From: Undibacterium sp.
GTDB taxonomy: Bacteria > Pseudomonadota > Gammaproteobacteria > Burkholderiales > Burkholderiaceae_D
Assembly: GCF_030651495.1 (NCBI RefSeq)
Contig: NZ_JAUSFI010000135.1
Location: 1 to 40,664, forward strand
DNA: 40,664 bases
Direction: 5' to 3'
This document shows, in pieces, positions 17,600 to 27,012 of the stretch; position 1 is the stretch's first letter; every line of letters begins with the position of its first letter. Made by a program: the position numbers and the translations under genes. A model generated the notes under the pieces. It saw only the letters and a program-made list of their open reading frames with translations. It was not told the DNA's origin and ran no database searches.

Positions 17600-18427
17600 T
17601 TAGTTTTGTCGATTTTTTGGATAGTAGAGATCGTAATACCAGGCGCAAGCATTCTCGATCTGCGCCTGAATGCGCGGCGGGATGTCATGCCGTTTGGGTT
17701 TCGTAATCTGCCCGGACTGCCGATGCAGATATTTCATCCGATAGTGGCTGTCGCTTTCCTGTTTGCCAACGGTCAGTTGCTGCGGATTGATCTCGAATGG
17801 CGACAAGCCCAGCCAGGCATAGAGGTGCGACATGCAGGCGGCCGGCTGCGCCATCAAGTCTTCAAATCGCACAAAGTAAAGACGCTCTTGCACCGCCGCC
17901 GGCAAGTCCTGCACCGCGCTCAAGGAAATCAACGGCGCGCCGATCGCCTTGTCCTTGGCGAACAGCATGTCGGCGCGCCCGAAGCGATCGAAATCGGCCA
18001 GATGGTCGATAAAATCGACCAGGATGGTTTTTTGATGCTGCGCTTCGATTGAGCCGTAAATTTGGCCCAGCTCCCGTAGACAGACAATCAGCTTGGCTTC
18101 CGGCGCGAGTTGCAGCAGCAACTCGATTGCGTGCAGCCAGGCCCTGTTCTTGTCGACCACCGCCTTTTTGTTGCAATCGTGATGCCATCCTCGCAGAAAA
18201 CCCTGCATGGCCGAGGCCAGATGGGAATAGCCCGCCTCGAAGCTGTTGTCCAGTTGCGCCAGAAAGAACTGGTCATCGCTGACCATGCGGCGAATTCCCA
18301 GCAGGGTGTTGCAAAGCGGTGAGCTATGCCCTTCGCAATGCACCTCGGGGTGTTGCGCCAGCATCTGGCACAACAGGGTGGAACCGGCCCTGGGCAATCC
18401 GGTCACGCCGATAAAATTGGGAGTCAT
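17600..18427 (-). CDS. PAPS-dependent sulfotransferase, TPST-like
   Basis: A 275-residue sulfotransferase-family protein. The 5'-phosphosulfate loop is TGLPRAGSTLLCQML (residues 9-23), close in form to the VPRSGTTLM loop of tyrosylprotein sulfotransferases. The 3'-phosphate motif is LIVCLRELGQIYGSI, with Arg118 and Ser126. Further on, FVRFEDLMAQP followed by LYAWLGLSPF matches the family's RYEDL...FLGL element. Glu32 (VHCEGHSS) lies near the position of the TPST catalytic Glu. There is no signal peptide, so it acts in the cytoplasm. It starts 19 bases after the exoprotein stop with an AAGGA ribosome site, so it is probably in one transcript with the secretion pair. The acceptor is unknown: protein tyrosine, a glycan or a small molecule. 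Confidence 0.88.
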   Translation of the reverse strand: MTPNFIGVTGLPRAGSTLLCQMLAQHPEVHCEGHSSPLCNTLLGIRRMVSDDQFFLAQLDNSFEAGYSHLASAMQGFLRGWHHDCNKKAVVDKNRAWLHAIELLLQLAPEAKLIVCLRELGQIYGSIEAQHQKTILVDFIDHLADFDRFGRADMLFAKDKAIGAPLISLSAVQDLPAAVQERLYFVRFEDLMAQPAACMSHLYAWLGLSPFEINPQQLTVGKQESDSHYRMKYLHRQSGQITKPKRHDIPPRIQAQIENACAWYYDLYYPKNRQN

Positions 18428-18446
18428 CGAACCATATCCTTACAAA

Positions 18447-21400
18447 TTATTTTTCATCGTCGTTGGCGCCGTCTGGTTGCACCCCTGGCGGCAATTTTAC
18501 GCCTTGACCCACGAGTGTGACATTTAACCCAGTCAGGATGCTCGCGGGAGAACTGCCGGAAGGCAAGCGGCGCATGGACTGTCCCGCTGCCAAAGAGGAT
18601 GCGCCGGCAGTGCGTTCCGGTGCATTCATCCCATCCATCGAGAGCGCACTGGCTAACGCATTTTGCAAGCGCGCGTCGTTGACTCCACCGGAACTGGCGG
18701 CAAGACTGTCGCTATCGCTGATGGTCACGGCGCCAAGACTGTTGCCACTGCCGGCCAGCGACACAGTGCCGTTGGGCGCAGACAGCGTGCCGGCGCCTGT
18801 CGAAGCCATTCTGGTACCGGCCACCTGGGCGATGTTGCCATTGACTGCGGTGATACCCAAGCTGCCCGCGGTAGTGATGTTGCCCAGTACTGCCGAGCCA
18901 CTGGTTTGGGAGATACTGACGTTGCCGCCCACATTGACGCTGGCGCCGCTGCCGCTTTGGCTATAGGCGTTGGTCACGGTCAAATTCCCGGTGCTGGTCA
19001 GCGATCCGCCGCTTTGGGTAAAAGTGCCAACCTCGATGGTGCCGCTCTTGAATGTGCCACCGGACTGCGCAATGCTCGCCAATTTGACACTGTTGACCAC
19101 GCTCAGGCTGCCGTCCACCATGCTCACCCTGCCGCCACTGCCGATCGATTCCACATTGACGGTGCCAGCCTGTGCTGGCATCACCACAATACCATTGTCA
19201 ATAGTGACGCTGACGCCGGCAGGGATGGCGACATTGGCGACATTGGCCAGATCGGGGACCGCGCCACCGGCCCAGTTGCCCGCATCGAACCAGTTGCCGC
19301 TGGCGCCGCCCACCCAGGCCACACTGGTTAGGCGAGTGATGTCTGCGGTAAGTCCCGTGGGGTTGGCAATGCTGTAGTTGCCGGCCAAGCCCGTGCCATT
19401 GGCCAGGGCGGTACCGGTGACTGTCACGGCTTTGGCGGTACCAACGTTCTTGTCGGCAAAGGCGCCTTTCTGACCGGTCAGGGCGAGCGTCTCGGCGCCG
19501 ATCAGGCCGTTCAATGTACCGCCGTTCAGGGTTGCGGCGGTATTGCCGTCATAGATTTTGTTGGCGGCTGCCATGCCGCTGATTGTCAGGGCTTTGGCGG
19601 CAATCGTGGCTGCGGCCGTTTGACCGCTGGCCAGGCGGTAGTTACTGGCCAGGCCGCCGTTGGCGCCGTCTACCAATGCGGTGCTGTTGACGGTGACCAG
19701 ATTGGCGTTCGCGACATCCTTGCTGTTGAAGGTGGCGCCGCCGGTGGCCGTTACTGTTTCACTGCCCACCAGACCGCTGGCAATGGTCAATGCGGCGGCA
19801 GCGGTGGTGGTGCCGTCGTAGGTTTTATTCAATGCAGTCGCTGTGGCCGTCAGGGCTTTGGCCGCAATGGTGCTGGCGGTGTTGTCGGCATAGCTGACGT
19901 TGTAGTTGTTGCCGCTGTTGCCGTCGGTGACCGTCACGCCGGTAGTGGTGACCGTCTTGTTGCTGCCCGCATTCTTGTCGGTATAGGCAAACGTGCCGCC
20001 GCTGAGTGCATCGCTGCCAAACAGCGTGCCGCTGGTGACGGTAGCTGTACCAGCGACACTCAGTCCGCCGTCATAGGTCTTGCTGACATTGCCGCTACCC
20101 AGCGTCAGGTTGGCTTGCGTGATGGTGCTGGCGGTGTTATTGGCATAGCTGACGTTGTAATTGCCGCCGTTGTTGCCGTCGGTGACCGTGACGCCGGTAG
20201 TGGTGACCGTCTTGTTGCTGCCCGCATTCTTGTCGGTGAAGGCAAACGTGCCGCCGCTGATCGTGTCTCCCGAAATCAACGCACCACTGGTGATCGCTGC
20301 CGTACCCAATGCCGTCAAGCCTCCGTCATAGGTCTTGCTGACATTGCCGCTACCCAGCGTCAGGTTGGCTTTATTTACCGTCAATCCACCAGCGACATAA
20401 CTGATGAGGTATCCCTGCTGATTGGAATACCGCCCGCTCGCTGTAATGTCATACGTACCTGCATTGATGGTGCCTTGCGACGTGCCGCTGTAGCTGGCAG
20501 TGCCAAGCACATTGCTCATATTCGGTGTGCTGGAATAAGTCACGCCGTTACCGCCCGAATACGCCAGCCCGTCATACGTCTTGCTGTCATTGTTTGCCGT
20601 TACCGTCAGTGCCGTCATGAAAGACCGCAGCAATGGGTTCGTGTAGGTGTCGTAGATCACCCACGTGTTGGCGAAATCAAGCGAGGAAAAAACCGAAGCG
20701 GTTTTCATCTGAGCGGTTGTGAGGCCCGTAGCACCTGCGCCACCAGCGCTGGTAGCCTGGCCCGAGGTCTGCGTATCCCAGAAGCTGTTACTGGCGCCTG
20801 TGCCTGATCCAGTGGCGCCAATCAGACCGCCGACTTGGCTGCCGCCGGTCACCGCTCCTGTGGAATAACTGTTGCTGACACCGGCACCACTGCTGATGCT
20901 GCCAATCAATCCACCACTATATTGCATGCTGGCAGTCACCGATCCAGTGGCATAGCTGTTGTTGATTGCGCTATTCTTATTCATGGACCCCATCAGTCCC
21001 CCGACAGCAGCGCCACCAATTACATTTCCTGTGGCGTAGCTGTTGTTTACCGTGGCACTGTTATGGCCGTATCCAACCAGACCCCCAATATTATTACCGG
21101 TGCCCGTTATATTCCCGGTGGCGTAGCTGTTGGCAACAGCGCCGCTCCAGTTCTGCCCCACCAGTCCACCGAGGTAACTGCTGCCACTCACAGAGCCTGT
21201 GTTGTAGCTATTCGTGATGAGTGCGTTACTGTTTGCATTATTACCCACCAGCCCACCAGCGTAGGAGCTGCCTATTACACTCCCAGCTATCAGTCCGACA
21301 TTCTGAATGAGGCCACCATTCGCGCCGAACAGTCCGACATAGGATGTCGAGGGCAGATTGATAGTGAGATTGCCGATGGTGTGGCCAAGTCCATTGAACG

Positions 21401-24155
21401 TGCCGGTGAACAGTGTGTTGTTATTGCCAACTGGTATAAAGCTGCTGCCAGACCAGACATCGGATGCCGTTCCCGTGGCTGCTGCATCAATATGCTGTCC
21501 TACCGTATATTTTCCTGCCAGATTCATGGACATCAACTGCAACTGGTGAGCGTTGTTGATCGTTGTTGAATATTCAGATGCCAGCATCGGCCGTGTGCCG
21601 CCGAGCGCGCCGCCGGCATTGTTGAGCGAACCGTCGACGTCGACCATCACCCAGTTGTTGCCGGCTGCGCCAGGCGTGGTGGTGAAATTGAAACCGGTAA
21701 AGTTGGATGCGGTCTGCATCTGCAAGCTGGTCAAGCCGGTGCCACCACCACTCGTTGCGCGACCGGACGTATCCGTGTTCCAGAAGCTGTTGCTGACCGT
21801 GAAACTGTCGGCCGCTCCGACCAGGCCGCCGCCGTTACCAGTCACCGCGCCGCTGGCATAACTGTTGCTGACCGAGCCATATCTGCCATACCCGACCAGG
21901 CCGCCAACGTTATTGCCTGTCCCAGTTACCGCCCCGGTCGCGTAGCTGTTACTGATCGTGCCGCCTTCATGCGCGCCAACCAGGCCGCCGACATAATCGC
22001 TCCCTGCAACTTGCGCCGTAGAGTAACTGTTTGTGATGTTGACGCCGCCGCCGCCGACCAATCCGCCGACGACCGCAGCGCCGGAGACGGTGCCTGTGGC
22101 ATAGCTGCGGTCAATCGTGCTTTGACCATCACCAACCAGCCCGCCCACGCGATTGCCGGTTCCGGTCACATTTCCCGTTGCATAACTTTGATCAACCGAA
22201 CCATAACTCCAACCCAACAGGCCGCCCACTTTATAAGAACCTGTTACGCTGCCAGTCGCATGACTATTGGTCATAGTCCCCTGATGAAATCCGGCGATTC
22301 CTCCGACATAATTCGCGCCTTGTACCGAACCCGTGGAATAACTGTTATTTACATCGCCATAATTGCGGCCCGCAAGCGCGCCGACATAATTGGCACCTGT
22401 AACGCTTCCACCCACCAGCCCGATGTTCCTGACTGCGCCACGGATATCGCCAAACAGCCCTATTTTGTCCACACCGGGACGATTGATTGTCAGGTTGCTG
22501 ATGGTGTGGCCCAAGCCATCAAAGGTTCCGGTAAAAAAGGTGCTGTTTCCATCGCTTACCGGCGTAAAGCCTGTCCCGCCATTCCATCCCGCGCTCGCGG
22601 TCGCATCGATATTGCCACCCAATGCATAATTGAGCGCCGTATTCGCATTCATTCCCTGCAAATCTGTCGTGCTGGTGCTGCCCTGCGCGCCCAGGCTCGT
22701 AATTACCGTGTAGTTCAGTGTGCTGCCGTCCGAACCCTGCTTGGTGGTGAAATTGGTGGTGCCGGCCGGCAGGTTGACGGCGCCGCCATTGGTAATGACA
22801 TTGCTGGTGTTGCCTGCAGCGACCGCGCCCTGTCCGAATTCCAGCGCCAGACTGGCCGTGCCCGACGCATTCAGGTTCGCATTGATGTTGATATCGCGAT
22901 GCGCCGACAGCGTGAGCTTGTTGGCGTCCCATGATACGGCGCTATTGACAAAGATATCGCCGTTGCCGGTGGTGGTGCCGCCGGTGACGATGCTGACATT
23001 GCCGCTGGCTAAATTGCTGCTGAGCGTGGTGGCGCCGATGCCGGACCCGGTTTGCGCGGCACTGCCGGGGGCGATCGTAAAATCCACCGGGTCGATCAGC
23101 CAGGTGCCAGTCAGGCCATGCTGCGCGGCAGTGGTGACCCTTGCACCGTCGGCAATCTTCACCTGCGCGGCCGAGGTATCGATGAAGCCGCCGTTGCCGC
23201 CGGCTGGGGCGCTGGCGTCGAGCTGGCCGCCGACGTTCACGCTGCCGCTTTGCATGTCGCCCAGCAGCCGGATCGTGCCGTTATGCTCGCCGATGGTCTG
23301 GGCCTGGATGATGCCGGTGTTGTTGACCACCGTGTGCAGCAGTTGGCCGGCCGCTTGCGCGCTCAACAGCACATGGCCGCCATCGGCCTGGATCATGCCG
23401 CCGTTGTCCACCAGCGCCTTGAGCGCGCCTCGGTCGACCGTGACGTTGATGAAGCCGTCGCCGGCAACATCGAGCGTGATCGCATTGCCCGCGGCCAGTG
23501 CTACCGTACCCAATCTGGCGTTGATGGTGCCCTGATTGGACACATTGGCGCCCAGCAGCGCCACATAGCCGCCGTCGGCGCTGATGCTACCCTGGTTCAG
23601 TATCGCTCCGGCGCCGGCATCGGCAAACTTGTAGCGCCCGGCCATGAAGTCGCTGTCGCTCAGGTTCAGCGTGGAGGCCACCAGGCCGCCGACGTTGACC
23701 GAGGCGCCTTGGCCAAACAGGATGCCATTGGGGTTGATCAGGAAGACTTTGCCGTTGGCGGACAAGTTGCCCAGGATGCTGGACGGGTCCGCGCCCAAGA
23801 CGCGATTGAGGGCGACGGAACTGCTGTTCGGTTGCACGAAGGTGACGGCTTCGCCCTTGCCAATATTAAAACTTTGCCAGTTCAGCGCCACGTTCTGGCT
23901 GCCCTGGTTGACCGTCGTGTTGCCGGCGCCGCTGGTGATAGTGGCGTTGCCGGCGGTAACGATGCCGTTGACCGGCAACGCGTACACATGCGAGCCGAAC
24001 GCCATCGACAGCGAGACCGCCAGCGTTTTCAAGGCAAAACCTGATCCCACCACGCCGCCGCCCGAGGCGCTCTTGCCACCGTTTTTAGTGTTTTCGGAAA
24101 CGGCGACAAAGGCGCCGGTCTTTTTACTCCAGATCGAGCGGTAGATGTGGTTCAT
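18447..24155 (-). CDS. two-partner secretion exoprotein (filamentous haemagglutinin-type adhesin, TpsA)
   Basis: A 1902-residue secreted protein with no Cys seen. In order: an extended signal peptide region (MNHIYRSIWSKKTGAFVAVSE), a hydrophobic signal core (about 41-58) cut near residue 60, and a TPS/haemagglutination domain (about 60-330) with the NPNG motif at 141-144. Next come two blocks of GLUG-type repeats (about 555-810, 8 units; 930-1150, 6 units; form GGLVG...NSYATGxVTG). Five MBG/YDG-type repeats (about 1188-1607, form SKTYDG) follow, then a GNWFDAGNWAGGAVP element and a Gly/Ser-rich tail. An AAGGTAAC ribosome site precedes the ATG. The gene lies 87 bases after its transporter gene. 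Likely role: adhesion or biofilm formation; no toxin domain is seen at the C-terminus. Confidence 0.93.
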   Translation of the reverse strand: MNHIYRSIWSKKTGAFVAVSENTKNGGKSASGGGVVGSGFALKTLAVSLSMAFGSHVYALPVNGIVTAGNATITSGAGNTTVNQGSQNVALNWQSFNIGKGEAVTFVQPNSSSVALNRVLGADPSSILGNLSANGKVFLINPNGILFGQGASVNVGGLVASTLNLSDSDFMAGRYKFADAGAGAILNQGSISADGGYVALLGANVSNQGTINARLGTVALAAGNAITLDVAGDGFINVTVDRGALKALVDNGGMIQADGGHVLLSAQAAGQLLHTVVNNTGIIQAQTIGEHNGTIRLLGDMQSGSVNVGGQLDASAPAGGNGGFIDTSAAQVKIADGARVTTAAQHGLTGTWLIDPVDFTIAPGSAAQTGSGIGATTLSSNLASGNVSIVTGGTTTGNGDIFVNSAVSWDANKLTLSAHRDININANLNASGTASLALEFGQGAVAAGNTSNVITNGGAVNLPAGTTNFTTKQGSDGSTLNYTVITSLGAQGSTSTTDLQGMNANTALNYALGGNIDATASAGWNGGTGFTPVSDGNSTFFTGTFDGLGHTISNLTINRPGVDKIGLFGDIRGAVRNIGLVGGSVTGANYVGALAGRNYGDVNNSYSTGSVQGANYVGGIAGFHQGTMTNSHATGSVTGSYKVGGLLGWSYGSVDQSYATGNVTGTGNRVGGLVGDGQSTIDRSYATGTVSGAAVVGGLVGGGGVNITNSYSTAQVAGSDYVGGLVGAHEGGTISNSYATGAVTGTGNNVGGLVGYGRYGSVSNSYASGAVTGNGGGLVGAADSFTVSNSFWNTDTSGRATSGGGTGLTSLQMQTASNFTGFNFTTTPGAAGNNWVMVDVDGSLNNAGGALGGTRPMLASEYSTTINNAHQLQLMSMNLAGKYTVGQHIDAAATGTASDVWSGSSFIPVGNNNTLFTGTFNGLGHTIGNLTINLPSTSYVGLFGANGGLIQNVGLIAGSVIGSSYAGGLVGNNANSNALITNSYNTGSVSGSSYLGGLVGQNWSGAVANSYATGNITGTGNNIGGLVGYGHNSATVNNSYATGNVIGGAAVGGLMGSMNKNSAINNSYATGSVTASMQYSGGLIGSISSGAGVSNSYSTGAVTGGSQVGGLIGATGSGTGASNSFWDTQTSGQATSAGGAGATGLTTAQMKTASVFSSLDFANTWVIYDTYTNPLLRSFMTALTVTANNDSKTYDGLAYSGGNGVTYSSTPNMSNVLGTASYSGTSQGTINAGTYDITASGRYSNQQGYLISYVAGGLTVNKANLTLGSGNVSKTYDGGLTALGTAAITSGALISGDTISGGTFAFTDKNAGSNKTVTTTGVTVTDGNNGGNYNVSYANNTASTITQANLTLGSGNVSKTYDGGLSVAGTATVTSGTLFGSDALSGGTFAYTDKNAGSNKTVTTTGVTVTDGNSGNNYNVSYADNTASTIAAKALTATATALNKTYDGTTTAAAALTIASGLVGSETVTATGGATFNSKDVANANLVTVNSTALVDGANGGLASNYRLASGQTAAATIAAKALTISGMAAANKIYDGNTAATLNGGTLNGLIGAETLALTGQKGAFADKNVGTAKAVTVTGTALANGTGLAGNYSIANPTGLTADITRLTSVAWVGGASGNWFDAGNWAGGAVPDLANVANVAIPAGVSVTIDNGIVVMPAQAGTVNVESIGSGGRVSMVDGSLSVVNSVKLASIAQSGGTFKSGTIEVGTFTQSGGSLTSTGNLTVTNAYSQSGSGASVNVGGNVSISQTSGSAVLGNITTAGSLGITAVNGNIAQVAGTRMASTGAGTLSAPNGTVSLAGSGNSLGAVTISDSDSLAASSGGVNDARLQNALASALSMDGMNAPERTAGASSLAAGQSMRRLPSGSSPASILTGLNVTLVGQGVKLPPGVQPDGANDDEK
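19866..20375 (-). repeat. tandem 255-bp repeat within the adhesin gene
   Basis: Two copies (19866-20120 and 20121-20375) run in phase with a period of 255 bases (85 codons). Long blocks are identical, for example tgctgcccgcattcttgtcg at 19961 and 20216. They encode two of the YDG repeats (LTLGSGNVSKTYDGGL). The similarity at DNA level suggests recent duplication or gene conversion. Confidence 0.85.
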
Positions 24156-24242
24156 GGTTTGTTACCTTTTTTCTTAATGATCGGATGGCATCGACGTGCG
24201 GGTGTGTCGTGTATGCCTTAATTCAATGGCAGGATGCTGCAA

Positions 24243-25916
24243 TCAAAAATATTTGACGCCCTGGAGCCAGAAACGCTGGTTCGTATCCGGGGCCGAGGTC
24301 GCCACCGCATTGCCGAGCTTGCGGGCGATACTCGCGCTTACCGCAAAATTGTTGTGCTCCGCCCAGGTCAGGCCGATCCCGGCGCCGGAAAGGGTGCGGC
24401 GGTTTCCCCCTGCGGTCCAGGCATTTTTATTGAGCATCACGCTGCCGTGATCGATAAAGCCGATCATCGTGATGCGGCCGGGCACACTGTCCGAGAACGC
24501 CGGCAGCAGCGCGTGCGCTTCCAGATTCATCACATAGCCCTGGTCGCCATAGGCCTCGCCCGACGGATAGGCGCGCACGCCGGCAGCGCCGCCCAGTCCC
24601 ATTTTTTCCGACGCATCCAGGTTTTTCGACGCCAACTGGCCGCTCACGGCGACCTGCAGCGACAAGGTGTCGGACAGAGTTTGCAGCCGCATCGCGTTCA
24701 AAGAAAACTTGTCGTACTTGCCACTGGTATGCGCTGTCGCCCCATCCGATGCCAGCGCCGCCGCATTTGCGATGGTGATGTCGCCGCGGCTCCAGGAGAA
24801 CGTATAGGTATTCGATCCACCGAACGCGTCGCGGGCGTCGCCGTTGAGGCTGAACATGGCCACGCGTGCCTTCTTGTCAGCGAGCGACGACGTCGCGTCC
24901 GCCCGGTCGCTGAAGGCCTTGTCATCCAACAGGACTTGGCCTGTCAGGTTATGGCTGCGCGAGCGCAGCAGCGGGTAGCCGCCATAGATGCTGGCGATGG
25001 TGGCCACACCGCTGGCCTGCAAACTGGCGAAATCCTGTCCCAGTTGGTAGAGCATCCGGGAATAGGCCACGCCTGCGCTGGCGCGACCGATTGGCGTCTG
25101 GTATGCGAGACGGCCATAACGCATTCCGGCAAACGACGTCAGTGCCCGCACACTGACCAGATCGCCAGACCCGGTGGGATTGTTGATCTGAAGCGCCGCA
25201 CCCAGGCGATTGGCGCCGGTATAGCGGTTACCTTGGTTGTCGGCGTCGATATAGCCCGTGACACGCGACCCCGGCTCCAGGTCCACGATCAGGTCGGAAG
25301 CGCCGACCGATGCGCCCGGCACCAGCGTCGATTTCACATTCACGCCAGGCAGGTCGGAAAGCAGCAGCAGTCGACTTTCGAGCGGCGTGATGGCGACCGT
25401 ATCGCCGCTATCCAAACCGTCGAACAAAGCCTTGACCAGGCCATCGGGTACGTGGGCGTTGTTACGCAGGCTGACCTGACCGTATCGGCCTTCGAGGACG
25501 GCGATTGTCACTGACCCATCCCGGATATCTTGCGCCGGCAAATAGGCCTTCGCCAGGAAATAGCCATGCTTGCGATAATGCTCGGAAATCTTCGATGCCA
25601 TACCGCGCAGATCGGCCAAGGTGTGTTCGCTTTGGCCGCTGAAGCCGGTCAAGGCCAGCAATGCCGCTTCCGGATAGATTTGCGCGCCAGCGATACGAAT
25701 TTGCCTGACCAGGATTTTCCGCCCCTCAGCCGCCGGCACGACCGGCGTTCTGCTTTGCTCAATACGGATATCAGGGGTCGTTTTGTTGGGACGCGGTGGC
25801 TGCTCCCGTTCGATCTGCTGGTTCAGAGATCCGGCATTGGGCGCAGTCTGCGCCAGTGCGACACTGCACATAACCAAGCCCATGGGCGCCAGGACTCCAG
25901 AAAACATTATTTTCAC
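24243..25916 (-). CDS. two-partner secretion outer-membrane transporter (TpsB, FhaC/ShlB family)
   Basis: Forms the outer-membrane beta-barrel that exports the neighbouring exoprotein. About 557 residues. A signal peptide ends near VALAQ. A proline-rich linker precedes a POTRA_2 domain (VRQIRIAGAQIYPEAALLAL to VLEGRYG) and a second POTRA-like segment. The C-terminal barrel carries GLGGAAGVRAYPSGEAYGD, the family's conserved VRxY loop motif. The last residue is Phe (GVKYF), as expected for insertion by the Bam machinery. The frame is open to a TTG at 25931; GTG at 25916 (MKIMFSGVL) or ATG at 25907 gives a more normal signal peptide, and none has a strong ribosome site. It lies upstream of tpsA on the same strand. 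Confidence 0.93.
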   Translation of the reverse strand: MKIMFSGVLAPMGLVMCSVALAQTAPNAGSLNQQIEREQPPRPNKTTPDIRIEQSRTPVVPAAEGRKILVRQIRIAGAQIYPEAALLALTGFSGQSEHTLADLRGMASKISEHYRKHGYFLAKAYLPAQDIRDGSVTIAVLEGRYGQVSLRNNAHVPDGLVKALFDGLDSGDTVAITPLESRLLLLSDLPGVNVKSTLVPGASVGASDLIVDLEPGSRVTGYIDADNQGNRYTGANRLGAALQINNPTGSGDLVSVRALTSFAGMRYGRLAYQTPIGRASAGVAYSRMLYQLGQDFASLQASGVATIASIYGGYPLLRSRSHNLTGQVLLDDKAFSDRADATSSLADKKARVAMFSLNGDARDAFGGSNTYTFSWSRGDITIANAAALASDGATAHTSGKYDKFSLNAMRLQTLSDTLSLQVAVSGQLASKNLDASEKMGLGGAAGVRAYPSGEAYGDQGYVMNLEAHALLPAFSDSVPGRITMIGFIDHGSVMLNKNAWTAGGNRRTLSGAGIGLTWAEHNNFAVSASIARKLGNAVATSAPDTNQRFWLQGVKYF

Positions 25917-26049
25917 GCGGCATTCTTTCAAAAAGGAAAATTACCCTATCATCATAAAGGTTTCCTTAATGAAAGTACCTGAGCAAACCTGAGAACACGC
26001 CCGTGCCACTGCCAATGTCGGCAAAAACAACGTGCCCGTCGCGGCTAGG

Positions 26050-26751
26050 TTAGCGGCGAACCTCGATATGTTCGTAAAAGTGGTATCCGTTCCCTCGCAG
26101 CGTGGTAAGCGGGAGCTGCAAGCCACAGGCTTCCATGACTTTGCGACGCAGGCGGCGCATTTGCGTATCGAGTCGGCGTTGATCGTAATGAAGAAAGTTC
26201 GCCCCCAGCGCGTGCACAATTGTCTCGCGGCTGACATTCCCCCTCTCGGTCGCCAGCGCCAGCATGACGGTGTGGTCCTGGTGCGACAGCGCAATCGGGG
26301 CAAAGCCGGGAGGGATCAATTGGGGTGGTGAGGCCGACAGGATCCAGCTTGGTACTGCTTCGCAATCGGTGCGCGGCGCGGCCAGCATCGAATCGGCATG
26401 GTTGCGTTCCGTGACGTCGCGTGCGACGGCAACCCTCACCTGATCGATCTCCGACCAACAGGCCGACCACATGATATCAACGATTTCGCCATCCTTGCGT
26501 ACATAGCGATTCTCGAAATGGCGCTGCAGTTGTCCGCCCATCACCTTGTCGACTGCCTGTAGCGTTCTTACCCGATCTTCGTGAAACACCAGTTCCAGCA
26601 TCGGCCTACCAATCATTTCCTCAGGTGTATAACCGAAGATGCGTTCGCACGCGCCCGTGACGGAGACAAAACACCCGTGTGCATCGACCACACAGATAGC
26701 GTCGAGCAACAATGTCATCACGTCCGCTTGGGCGTCGATATTTGATTTCAT
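26050..26751 (-). CDS. PAS domain / OmpR-type winged-helix transcriptional regulator
   Basis: A 233-residue protein. Residues about 8-115 are a PAS/PAC sensor domain (AICVVDAHGCFVSVTGACERIFGY...ENRYVRKDGEIVDIMW...ARDVTERN). Residues about 145-230 resemble the winged-helix DNA-binding domain of response regulators (DTQMRRLRRKV and the wing LTTLRGNGYHF). There is no receiver domain, no kinase and no membrane segment, so it looks like a one-component cytoplasmic sensor-regulator. It ends 133 bases before the transporter gene on the same strand and may control the secretion/sulfation genes. The ligand or cofactor is unknown. The 261 bases upstream to the lectin pseudogene show no convincing gene. 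Confidence 0.8.
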   Translation of the reverse strand: MKSNIDAQADVMTLLLDAICVVDAHGCFVSVTGACERIFGYTPEEMIGRPMLELVFHEDRVRTLQAVDKVMGGQLQRHFENRYVRKDGEIVDIMWSACWSEIDQVRVAVARDVTERNHADSMLAAPRTDCEAVPSWILSASPPQLIPPGFAPIALSHQDHTVMLALATERGNVSRETIVHALGANFLHYDQRRLDTQMRRLRRKVMEACGLQLPLTTLRGNGYHFYEHIEVRR

Positions 26752-27012
26752 AGAAACACTGAGCGATGATGCTCTCGACCGATCGCAAAAACAACAAAAA
26801 TGGCACAGACCAGCTCGGCAAACCCTTGATTCGATTGGTCAGGAGGCAGTGATTTAAGCACGCGATCGCTAGACCTATGCCGGCGTGCCATTGCGTGGCG
26901 AGCAATAGCATATAGGATTGAGGAGACTCTGTCAAATGCAATGAAATCTTGACCCATTGCACGCGCCCGCCGGTGGCGCTTTGTTTTGCGGCACCAGGCA
27001 TCGCGCTGCTGC

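Noticed and set aside
18663..24044. Long plus-strand open frames opposite the adhesin gene (for example 18663-19331, 19620-20807, 23052-24044)
   Set aside because: They mirror the repeat codons of the minus-strand exoprotein, lack ribosome sites and family motifs, and are rich in Ala/Gly/Arg as expected for antisense frames of GC-rich repeats.
18447..24155. Contact-dependent inhibition (CdiA) toxin with immunity gene
   Set aside because: The exoprotein is short for CdiA, its C-terminus is a Gly/Ser-rich tail without a VENN-type motif or toxin domain, and the next gene is a sulfotransferase, not a small immunity protein.
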